Below, piece by piece: positions 47,740 through 54,677 of a stretch of DNA of 64,000 bases (the first letter of the stretch is position 1; the number at the start of each line of letters is the position of its first letter). Under the pieces are notes generated by a model that had not been told where the DNA came from, made no database searches, and saw nothing but the letters and a program-made list of their open reading frames with translations. This DNA is from Listeria seeligeri serovar 1/2b str. SLCC3954 (GTDB taxonomy: Bacteria; Bacillota; Bacilli; Lactobacillales; Listeriaceae), in contig NC_013891.1 of assembly GCF_000027145.1 (NCBI RefSeq), positions 992,001 through 1,056,000 on the forward strand. The letters run 5' to 3'. A program made the position numbers and the translations under genes.

Positions 47740-49129
47740 CTCGAATTGAAATTGCAGAAGTAAACCATTTTTCACATGAATTGAAAATCGTCAATCAACA
47801 GGCTAAGACACAAATTACGGCTATACAAAATGCTATCACTACTTATTTACAAGATGATTCACTTTCAGGAGAAGCTATTAGCGCATCTAAAGGATATTAC
47901 GCAGCCCCCTGTGTGCTTCTATTAAGCAAGCGCTTCAAGTTAGCGAAGAATCTTTACGGAAATATATTACTGATTTTCATAGCCAAGTGGATAGTTCTCC
48001 TAGTGCGAAAATTGATGCGGATGGTTTATATGAGTTAGATCAAAAAATAAACCGTTTAGAAAATAAATTTGAACAAATTCAATTAGAATTGAGTTCGATG
48101 ACAGCAGTATCTAGACAAGGTGAAATTAATACACTTCAATCACAAATTTTTGCTAACTATAAAAAAGAACAACTTTTGGAAAAATTTCTCGACTTTGAAC
48201 GTGGACATAGTACCTTTTTCCAAGAACTAAGTGACTTAGCTCAAGCAATTAATCGTGGAGTGCGTGATATTCAGTCTAATATTTCTTTTAATAGTCAAAC
48301 TGGTGTATATAAAGTGGACAAATTAAATGCTTCTAATTTTGAAGATCTTGTGGATTTATATGCGTCACAAAAAGCAATAGATGATAAAGTAAAGTCCATG
48401 GAAGATATCGGAATGTTACCTTATATTCCGGAGGGGAACCGTGCGGGATATGTTACTACTGATGGTAAACTAAACACAGAAGCTACTTTGGATTTGGTTA
48501 ATCAACAGATGATTTATTGGCAAAACGAGATAGGTATGCGAGAATTATTCGGTGTTGGGGCATTTTATCGAGCAGTGTATGGACTAGATGCGGTTACTGC
48601 TGAAAGGATTAGTGGAGGACAAAGATTAGTAGATGGTTCAACTGTATTTTTACAGTATGCTGGAGCTTTTGGGGTAAGTGCTTTTTATGCAGAGTTTGGG
48701 CAAGTAAGAAAACTCGATTATTTACCGACATCAGGCGTAAAGTTAAAAACGAGTCCTTGGGAGACTACGACGGTTTTAGGCACTTATAAAGATGATACAA
48801 AAAATATTTTTGCAGAAATAGGAAATGTCAAATCAACTGATTTTAGTATGAAAAAAAATCGTTTTAATTTATTGAATACTCCGGATGAGTTGTATCAGAC
48901 ACCTACCCAATTTTGGAATGAGTATAATAGACCTTGGTTAGATAAGGCTATTGCAAGAGGTGATGATATTATTATTACAACAAAGCCTATAGAAAATAAT
49001 CTATATAGAACAAACCGAGAGACTGGATTAAGAGAGTTAACTGGGTTTGGGAAAGAATACAATTATCTGCTTGAGCAGGGTTATAAGTATGATGCAAAAA
49101 ACTCTAAAATGATTAAAAAACAGGAGTGA
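47736..49129 (+). pseudogene. LXG polymorphic toxin, T7SS effector, interrupted by a 2-bp duplication
   Basis: The LXG domain starts MTRIEIAEVNHFSHELK and contains DSLSGEAISAS, giving the L-x-G motif. At about 47911 the frame is lost in CTGTGTGCTT: removing one GT joins the frames as AAPC-ASIKQALQVSEES. The second frame is then open to 49129, giving about 463 residues in all. Residues about 1-200 are LXG, the middle has a pre-toxin-like GVGAFYRAVYGLDAVTAERISGG, and the C-terminal ~130 residues (NEYNRPWLDKAIARGDD ... GFGKEYNYLLEQGYKYD) are the toxin tip of unnamed activity. As read, translation ends early; a separate GTG at 47987 lacks a ribosome site. Confidence 0.85.
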
Positions 49130-49135
49130 TATAAC

Positions 49136-49558
49136 TTGGATTTTTATAAAGAAGTAAAACAAACTTTTACAAACTATGAACAAAAATTCGGATTAAAGTT
49201 AATGAAAATAGATGACCATGAAGTCGCTTTTATCGGAAATGATTATGCATTTGGAATAGGGTGGAGCTTAGATGGAATTGATTTACATTATTTCCAGCTA
49301 ATTAATTCAACTCTTTGTAAATTTAGTTTGGACGAATTATTAGATTCAAAATTAACGCAGAGAGACAGAATGGGCATCATTCCAAGCAAAACAATATATG
49401 AAAAAATAATAAATGAATTAATAATTTGTGAAAGAGGTATAGGTAACCACTTTCAAGAAATGTTAAAAGGTAATCCTCTTAGTTGCTTAAGTGATAAAGA
49501 ATTTGTTACTGTTACAGAAAAAAACATTATTGAACACGAGTTGCTATCAAATAAATAA
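49136..49558 (+). CDS. Probable immunity protein of the LXG toxin
   Basis: The acidic, soluble 140-residue protein follows the toxin gene by six bases, the usual place for the immunity gene. It starts at TTG after CAGGAGTG. Sequence such as VAFIGNDYAFGIGWSLDGIDLHYF suggests an alpha/beta fold; there is no signal peptide, as expected for a cytoplasmic inhibitor. I do not recognise the family. Its first 45 bases recur, with 5 changes, at 50246, evidence of past recombination at this locus. Confidence 0.7.
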   Translation: MDFYKEVKQTFTNYEQKFGLKLMKIDDHEVAFIGNDYAFGIGWSLDGIDLHYFQLINSTLCKFSLDELLDSKLTQRDRMGIIPSKTIYEKIINELIICERGIGNHFQEMLKGNPLSCLSDKEFVTVTEKNIIEHELLSNK

Positions 49559-49644
49559 CCTTTAATATAATGATGACGTGTGGTCTTATTTCATGCATTT
49601 TTTGATAACAAAGAGCGTATTTGCTAGAATATAGAACCAATTGA

Positions 49645-49794
49645 TTTCTCCTTTCGAGAGGTCTCCCCCGTCATTGGAGTTTCGTGCTTAATGGAGACCG
49701 TCAGTGGTTGGAAGACTATAAAACATATGAATTAGCTAGCTTACCAAAGAAAGTATCCGGAAATTTGAGGGATTCTTTAAATTCATATATTTGA
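49645..49794 (+). pseudogene. Orphan toxin-tip fragment
   Basis: An open frame of 49 codons with no start or ribosome site reads RHWSFVLNGDRQWLEDYKTY and SLPKKVSGNLRDSLNSYI before a natural stop. It looks like the C-terminal end of a secreted toxin whose N-terminal part is missing. An immunity-like gene follows 24 bases on. This is the normal form of an orphan tip/immunity module left by replacement of the main toxin's tip. Confidence 0.5.
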
Positions 49795-49818
49795 CTAACA
49801 AGTATTGCGAGGGAACAT

Positions 49819-50190
49819 ATGAAAATTGATGAACAATCCAAGGAAGTAATTATTAATAGTTGCCAATTCCTAATCAACTTTGGGTACATATTAACAGAAC
49901 TCAAGAATGATTCCATAACGTTTTCTAATAAAAAAATTGATTTTATTATTGGTTATGAGAGATATGATGAAATAAGCACTCTATATATAAGGTTTTGGCA
50001 AGAGAATGAGTTATTTAATATTGGATGGATTGCCTTTGTAAGAGGTGAAAAAAGTGAAGAAGGTCAGAGTAAATTAGATAATATCACCCATTTGCTGGAT
50101 TATATTGAAAAAAATTACGCTAAAATCACAAACTTTCAATTTTGCCAAGAAAGTCGGAAAATGATAGAGGACTTTATGAATAAAGAATAG
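49819..50190 (+). CDS. Orphan immunity-like protein
   Basis: The 123-residue soluble acidic protein begins EQSKEVIINSCQFLINFGYILTELK and has alternating strand/helix character. No family is recognised. GAGGG precedes the ATG, so it can be expressed. It follows the toxin-tip fragment as an immunity gene would, and is likely kept to resist a toxin made by sister strains. Confidence 0.65.
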   Translation: MKIDEQSKEVIINSCQFLINFGYILTELKNDSITFSNKKIDFIIGYERYDEISTLYIRFWQENELFNIGWIAFVRGEKSEEGQSKLDNITHLLDYIEKNYAKITNFQFCQESRKMIEDFMNKE

Positions 50191-50245
50191 AGTTGTTTAT
50201 TGTCAAAATCTGTATACTAAAAACAAACAATAGGAATGATGGCGC

Positions 50246-50728
50246 TTGGATTTTTATAAAGAAGTAAAACCAATTTTTACCAACTATGCTATTCTGTTAT
50301 TTGTAAAAGTCTTATCGAAGCTCTGGATGAAAGCGAAGAAAGGCTTGGGCAGTATATTCGTGAATTCAAAGACCAAGTAGATTCTTCTCCAAACGCCCGA
50401 ATCGATGCAGAACTACTACAAGAAGCCATGCAGAAATTAGCCGATATTAAGTAAAAACAGGAAACACTGCTACAATCGCTATCTTCTTCCACAGCAACTT
50501 TATACGAAGGCAAGCAACAAACACTTCGAACACAATTTAAAGATTCCCTAGAACAATAAAAATATTGGAACGATATATTACTTTTGAACAAACTCACGGG
50601 AATTTTTTGACTCATGTCGTTATTATTTAGCTGAAACTTCTTGGCGTAGAGATCAAAATGATGCAGCTGTAGTAGAAGTGGAGAAAGTTTTTAATGCGCT
50701 CAGTTTAATTAATGAAAAAAATTATTAA
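50246..50728 (+). pseudogene. Chimeric relic: immunity-gene start fused to decayed LXG domain
   Basis: Bases 50246-50290 copy the start of the immunity gene at 49136 (40 of 45 identical). From about 50293 the reading changes to an LXG-domain segment, SLIEALDESEERLGQYI and FKDQVDSSPNARIDAE, which aligns with SIKQALQVSEESLRKYI and FHSQVDSSPSAKIDAD of the toxin at 47736. It then has TAA at 50452 and 50558 and further breaks. So part of a second LXG gene was joined to a second immunity gene and both decayed. Confidence 0.75.
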
Positions 50729-50792
50729 ACGACTTACTAAGTGACTGGCAAGAAGTAATCGGAAAGAATGGTTAGATACATTTAGTTAATCT

Positions 50793-50835
50793 AAAAAGTG
50801 AAACTAAATCATGGAGATTTAGTTTCACTTTTTGA
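50793..50835. terminator. Strong bidirectional terminator closing the LXG locus
   Basis: An 18-bp perfect stem (AAAAAGTGAAACTAAATC and complement) with a 5-base loop has A- and T-runs at the two sides. Confidence 0.9.
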
Positions 50836-50955
50836 TTAGTGCTCCGTGGATTGTATTAATAGAATACCAAGTACCAGAATATAAGTAGCATTTCCATCAT
50901 TTTGCTGACTATTATCTGTGGGGGGCTGATTTTTTTCGAGCTCTGTCGGAATCAT
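50836..50955 (-). CDS. Possible 39-residue small protein
   Basis: On the minus strand, AGAGGTG precedes an ATG and 39 codons. The N-terminal half is polar (PTELEKNQPPTDNSQQND) and the end is hydrophobic (YILVLGILLIQS), like a small membrane-associated peptide. It ends exactly at the shared terminator. The 300-base gap from 50840 to 51108 shows nothing else that I can support. Confidence 0.4.
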   Translation of the reverse strand: MIPTELEKNQPPTDNSQQNDGNATYILVLGILLIQSTEH

Positions 50956-51108
50956 TCTGCACCTCTTTTAATGTGGAATAATCAAAGTGTAGCACAATAA
51001 GAATTAGTGAATTACGAATGATAATAATAGTAGTCAAAATTTATTTGTCTTTGTTTGTTCCTCAATGTTGAATAAAAAATAGATTTCAAGCCAATTAGCA
51101 ACCTATTA

Positions 51109-51648
51109 TTATTTTAAATATTCCTCTGTCGAAATGACCTCAGCGAAATTTTGAAGTGCTGCTAAATAAGAAGATTGCACATCTTTCGCTTGGACAGTTC
51201 GATTATCAAATGTAAGATTTTTCGTAGCCGTAGCGTCAGAAATTAGGAGTGGGTGGTATCCGAGTTCGTTACTTGCGCGAGTAGTAGAATCCACACACAT
51301 GTGAGTCATCATTCCTGTAATAACAAGTTGTTTCACCTGCAAGCTAGCTAGCGTTTCTTGCAATGTAGTTTGGAAAAAAGAATTTGGATATTGTTTTTCT
51401 ACTATAATGGACGATGAGTTCACGTGCAGTTGTTGATGTAAATTCGCTCCAGATGTACCATTTTTAAAAAATATTGGATTTGGTTGGTAATTTATATGTT
51501 GAATGTAAATTATTGGTTCGTTTCTTTCCGAGAAATGAGTTTCAAGTCTATTAATTTGCTTCAAAGCTTGTTCAGGAGTAACTAGTTCCATTTTTCCAGC
51601 TTTAAAATAATCATTTTGTATATCAATTACTAATAGTGCCTGTTTCAA
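51109..51648 (-). CDS. Isochorismatase-family hydrolase
   Basis: The 179-residue protein belongs to the cysteine hydrolase superfamily. It has LLVIDIQNDYF with the catalytic Asp, Lys94-type VEKQYPNSFFQT, and VITGMMTHMCVDSTTR with the nucleophile Cys and the cis-peptide motif. All three catalytic residues are present. Possible substrates include nicotinamide, isochorismate and other amides; none can be assigned. TTG 51648 is favoured as start with AAGGTGA upstream. Confidence 0.9.
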   Translation of the reverse strand: MKQALLVIDIQNDYFKAGKMELVTPEQALKQINRLETHFSERNEPIIYIQHINYQPNPIFFKNGTSGANLHQQLHVNSSSIIVEKQYPNSFFQTTLQETLASLQVKQLVITGMMTHMCVDSTTRASNELGYHPLLISDATATKNLTFDNRTVQAKDVQSSYLAALQNFAEVISTEEYLK

Positions 51649-51751
51649 AAAAATCACCTTTTTCTTATTTATTTGATATAGTTAATCATACAGAATATAT
51701 TATTACAGATAAAGCGTCTGGTGAAAAAGAATAAAGCTTATTAATTTCATT

Positions 51752-51966
51752 ATGAAAGGAAAATACATTGAAAAAATTATCGAAATTCTTCAAGGAAATA
51801 ATAGGCTTACAAATAAAGAAATTGGTGTGATGATTCATTTAACCGGACAAGCTTGTTATATGCTTATCGGGCATTTCCTACATTCATCCAAGAAATTTCA
51901 AAATATGGTAGGCATAGTGTGGAAGTTGTGGCGGATAAAACCGCATCATTTGAATTAGGATTTTGA
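51752..51966 (+). pseudogene. Remnant of an Lrp/AsnC-type regulator
   Basis: The first ~30 codons (IEKIIEILQGNNRLTNKEIGVMI) have the helix-turn-helix pattern of AsnC/Lrp proteins. After LTGQA the sequence jumps, and a +1 frame then encodes AFPTFIQEISKYGRHSVEVV ... SFELGF with a stop at 51966, the look of a different part of a protein. An internal deletion with frame change best explains it. Function is lost. Confidence 0.5.
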
Positions 51967-51987
51967 AAAAGGGAAGTGACTTAAAAA

Positions 51988-52422
51988 ATGTTGATCAATA
52001 AACAAGCGACTAAGCAAGATTATCAGTTAATTTTAGCTATATGGGAAAAATCAGTTATCGCGACACATCATTTTTTATCTGCGGAAGATAGGTTGTTTTA
52101 TAAAGAACAAATTCCTCTTTTTCTAGATAAGGAAGATTTGCTTTTATGGTGCGATGGGGAGCGGGTAATTGGGTTTAGCGGGACAAGTGGGAGAGCGCTG
52201 GAGATGTTATTTCTTGAGCCGGATTTCACCGGAAAAGGTTTTGGAAGCCAGATTTTTTGCAAGCTGATGGAGGAAAAACAAATAAATCAAGTCGATGTTA
52301 ATGAACAAAATGATAGGGCAAAAGTATTTTATTTAAAACATGGTTTTGAAGTTAGTTCAAAAAGTGAAAAAGATGGGTTTGGTAAAGCTTATCCGATACT
52401 TCATTTGAGGCTTGGAAAATGA
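51988..52422 (+). CDS. GNAT-family N-acetyltransferase
   Basis: The 144-residue protein has the GNAT fold: an N-terminal ATKQDYQLILAIWEKSV helix region, MLFLEPDFTGKGFGSQIF carrying the acetyl-CoA loop (here TGKGFGS), and VNEQNDRAKVFYLKHGF typical of RimI-like enzymes. It transfers acetyl from acetyl-CoA to an amine of unknown identity. It overlaps the MepB gene by four bases, so they are co-translated. Confidence 0.9.
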   Translation: MLINKQATKQDYQLILAIWEKSVIATHHFLSAEDRLFYKEQIPLFLDKEDLLLWCDGERVIGFSGTSGRALEMLFLEPDFTGKGFGSQIFCKLMEEKQINQVDVNEQNDRAKVFYLKHGFEVSSKSEKDGFGKAYPILHLRLGK

Positions 52423-52856
52423 GGTATCAAGCACTTTTAGAAGCGGAATTTGGGGCATTTGAAATAGTTCAATATGAGAAGCAAAATAAGGAATATCAAG
52501 GCATGGTGATAAAAACAGCGAAAGATGGTTGTACTATTCGCACACGTTTAGCTAAGAAAACGGAGAAAAAAGAAGGTTACTTTGTCGCTTTTTGGGAGAA
52601 AAATAACCAAAATACGAATGTTGCTTTTGATGAAAAAGATAGTCCGGATTTTTTATGTATTGTAGTTAACGATGAAGATTTGCAAGGGTTGTTTGTTATA
52701 CCGAAGCAAGTTTTAGTGGAAAAAGGTATTTTGAGGAGTGAAAGCACAAAAGGGAAGATGGCTGTTAGGTTTTACCCTGCGTGGTGCCAAAATTTAAATA
52801 AAACAGCCAAGAAAACGCAAAAATGGCAGTTGGATTTTTTTAAAGATTATTCTTGA
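52419..52856 (+). CDS. MepB-family protein
   Basis: The 145-residue protein has the MepB-type pattern, in particular VAFWEKNNQNTNVAFDEKDSP and FLCIVVNDEDLQGLFVIPKQVL followed by GKMAVRFYPAW. In Staphylococcus mepB lies in the mepRAB multidrug operon, but its function is unknown. There is no efflux gene here. ATGA overlap with the acetyltransferase gene places both, and probably the DUF4303 gene, in one operon. Confidence 0.82.
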   Translation: MRYQALLEAEFGAFEIVQYEKQNKEYQGMVIKTAKDGCTIRTRLAKKTEKKEGYFVAFWEKNNQNTNVAFDEKDSPDFLCIVVNDEDLQGLFVIPKQVLVEKGILRSESTKGKMAVRFYPAWCQNLNKTAKKTQKWQLDFFKDYS

Positions 52857-52867
52857 GGAGGGCTAAA

Positions 52868-53398
52868 ATGAAAATGGACATACTAAACATTGTTAATTTT
52901 GCTATTAACGGTGTGGAAAAATTTTTAAGCGAAAATCCAGATTTAACATTTTATGCGTTTGCTTTTGATTGCAATGTGGAGGATGCTGAAATCAACTTAT
53001 GTTTGAACACTGAGGAAGCTTTTTCTGAAACTTTAGCGTTCTATCAGAGTGGAAAATATGCGGAACAGTATCAAACAGAAGAACGGAAGCAAGATTTAAA
53101 ATATAATACCGGAGATTGGAAGTACCAATGTTTCGATACGTTTTATGTTTTAAATGAGGAAGAATTAACTGCTATTTTTAATGAAATTTATCCGAATGAA
53201 GTAGAGGATGATTATCAGTCTTGGGTAAATTTTACAAATGAGTTGTTGGTCGAATTCACGAAAAGTTTGATTGCTTTTTCTAATACAGAGACATTTAAAA
53301 ATATTCCTAAAACTGGTGATTTTCAGTTTTTCTGTATTGATCATGAGGAAGAAGTGGAAGCGGCTATCAAGCGAATAAAAACGCTGAAAACCTTATGA
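52868..53398 (+). CDS. DUF4303 family protein
   Basis: The 176-residue acidic soluble protein is recognised as DUF4303-like from the pattern LTFYAFAFDCNVEDAEINLCLNTEE and the YNTGDWKYQCFD segment. Such proteins often occur among contact-toxin immunity genes, but nothing in this cluster shows that role. Start ATG 52868 has GAGGAGGG; the frame upstream is open without a site. Its last codons form one arm of a terminator. Confidence 0.78.
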   Translation: MKMDILNIVNFAINGVEKFLSENPDLTFYAFAFDCNVEDAEINLCLNTEEAFSETLAFYQSGKYAEQYQTEERKQDLKYNTGDWKYQCFDTFYVLNEEELTAIFNEIYPNEVEDDYQSWVNFTNELLVEFTKSLIAFSNTETFKNIPKTGDFQFFCIDHEEEVEAAIKRIKTLKTL

Positions 53399-53420
53399 GA
53401 ATGGGTTTTCAGCGTTTTTT
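53377..53420. terminator. Bidirectional terminator overlapping the end of the DUF4303 gene
   Basis: AAAAACGCTGAAAACC pairs with GGTTTTCAGCGTTTTT between convergent genes. Confidence 0.88.
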
Positions 53421-53977
53421 CAACTAACTACTTCAATAGATTTTTTCACAAATGCTGCTCTTTTTTCATTAGAGACAGTTTTTATGTTTCCTTGATGAAT
53501 CCATGATACTTTTTTTAGTCCAATATCTTTGAAAACACGATTCTTCAACGCTTTTATAGGATTACCTGCGAAATATTGGATATACCATTTTGGTGCTTCT
53601 GAGGTGGTGATAATTATAACTTCCTGAATATGCGTCAATTTTCCAACTAAACGTCCTTTATTTTCGGTATAGGCAAAATCTTTAAGCATTACTTTATCTA
53701 AAAATCCTTTATAAATAGCTGGTAAATCATACCACCAAATTGGCATCACAAATATTAGTTTATCCGTATTTTGTAGGATTTCTTGATATTTCGTTACGAG
53801 TGGATCGTGGGCAAGGCCTTTTGAAAAGCCAGCTAGATCTTCTGAGAGCATCGCCGGGTTGAATTTATCTTCAATTAAATTGATAATTTCACCCTTTGTT
53901 TTTTCTTGGATTTCCTTTACAAGTGCATGATTGAAACTTTTCGAGTAGGGGTGACCGGTAATAATTGTTGTTTGCAT
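53420..53977 (-). CDS. Flavodoxin-fold NAD(P)H quinone oxidoreductase
   Basis: The 185-residue protein resembles the KefF/MdaB/NQO group: TTIITGHPYSKSFNHAL at the start (FMN phosphate loop), IFVMPIWWYDLPAIYKGFLDKV with the flavin-binding PxWW pattern, and ITTSEAPKWY. It would reduce quinones by two electrons. It follows a MerR gene after one base on the same strand, so it is most likely the target of that regulator. Confidence 0.88.
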   Translation of the reverse strand: MQTTIITGHPYSKSFNHALVKEIQEKTKGEIINLIEDKFNPAMLSEDLAGFSKGLAHDPLVTKYQEILQNTDKLIFVMPIWWYDLPAIYKGFLDKVMLKDFAYTENKGRLVGKLTHIQEVIIITTSEAPKWYIQYFAGNPIKALKNRVFKDIGLKKVSWIHQGNIKTVSNEKRAAFVKKSIEVVS

Positions 53978-53978
53978 A

Positions 53979-54407
53979 TTATTTCTCCTTTATTTTATTA
54001 TTGAAAATCGTATTAATGAGATTATCAAGTTCGACGCTATTTTCTTCGCTTGTTTCAGCGGTTGCTAGTGGCTGCATCAAATCTATTAGCTCAACCACTT
54101 TTTTATAATTCTCGATTTTTAATAATATTTCTGCTTTTTTATTCAAAAGTAAATCGTTCGTTCGCTCGATGCAATCTTGTTCAGGGATGGAGTTATCATT
54201 CAGAGAGAGTAATTCATTGATTTCTTTAAGGGTAAAGCCAGCATATTTCATTATCAAAATGAGTTTTAGTTGCTGCTCATCGGAATCATCATATATTCGA
54301 TAACGATTATTTTCTCGTTTGATATCAAGTAAACCATGTTTTTCGTAATATCTTATAGAAGACGCAGAAATGTTTAATTTATCTGCTAAAAATTTGATTG
54401 TATTCAG
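53979..54407 (-). CDS. MerR-family regulator, apparent CTG start
   Basis: The 142-residue regulator has the N-terminal winged helix (IKFLADKLNISASSIRYYEKHGLL), followed by a dimerisation coil (LLNKKAEILLKIENYKKVV). The usual ATG-based frame would start at 54257 and miss the whole DNA-binding domain. The only codon in place after AGGAGG (spacing 9) is CTG at 54407, with no in-frame ATG/GTG/TTG before the HTH. A CTG start or a sequence change of the start is therefore implied. It likely controls itself and the quinone reductase. Confidence 0.85.
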   Translation of the reverse strand: MNTIKFLADKLNISASSIRYYEKHGLLDIKRENNRYRIYDDSDEQQLKLILIMKYAGFTLKEINELLSLNDNSIPEQDCIERTNDLLLNKKAEILLKIENYKKVVELIDLMQPLATAETSEENSVELDNLINTIFNNKIKEK

Positions 54408-54428
54408 GGCTATTCACCTCCTGAAATA

Positions 54429-54459
54429 AGTATAACATTGAACTTTGGTTTAATGTAAA
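54429..54459 (-). promoter_or_regulatory. MerR-type promoter with 19-bp spacer
   Basis: On the minus strand TTTACA and TATACT are separated by 19 bp containing AACCAAAGTT-type dyad sequence, 20 bases before the MerR start. This geometry predicts activation by the MerR protein itself. Confidence 0.7.
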
Positions 54460-54491
54460 GCGGTTTTTTCACTTAAATAAGTTTTAAAAAA

Positions 54492-54544
54492 AAGAGTATT
54501 TGATAATGAGAATCATTATCAAATACTCTTTTTTGTGATATAAT
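54492..54544 (+). promoter_or_regulatory. Fur box inside a 39-bp palindrome, with promoter
   Basis: GATAATGAGAATCATTATC (54502-54520) is a near-consensus Fur box. It is the core of a perfect palindrome of 18-bp arms and 3-base centre (54492-54530). A promoter TTATCA-17-TATAAT (54516-54544) overlaps it, so iron-bound Fur would block RNA polymerase. It controls the ABC genes downstream. Confidence 0.88.
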
Positions 54545-54578
54545 AAACAAAGATTTATCAAAGGGGGTATGCAAAAGC

Positions 54579-54677
54579 ATGGGAAAAATAATAAAGAAAA
54601 TGGCTAATATGGCCAAAAAAACAAGCTACATGGAAAAGCAATATCGAAATATGATTGGGAGGAACAATAATGATTGA
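54579..54677 (+). CDS. Possible 32-residue basic peptide leading the ABC operon
   Basis: An ATG 11 bases after AGGGGG opens 32 codons (GKIIKKMANMAKKTSYMEKQ at the start), very basic, ending eight bases inside the ABC gene. The overlap and the GGGAGG site within its end suggest translational coupling to the ABC gene. It may be a true small protein made under iron limitation, or only a leader. Confidence 0.45.
   Translation: MGKIIKKMANMAKKTSYMEKQYRNMIGRNNND

Noticed and set aside
47987-49129. The second LXG frame as an independent gene starting at GTG 47987
   Set aside because: No ribosome site, and in-frame LXG sequence continues upstream to the GT duplication, so it is the rest of one broken gene.
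49660-49696. GGTCTCC/GGAGACC inverted repeat as an insertion-sequence end or operator
   Set aside because: It is only 7 bp, lies within the toxin-tip coding frame, and has no partner element or target duplication.
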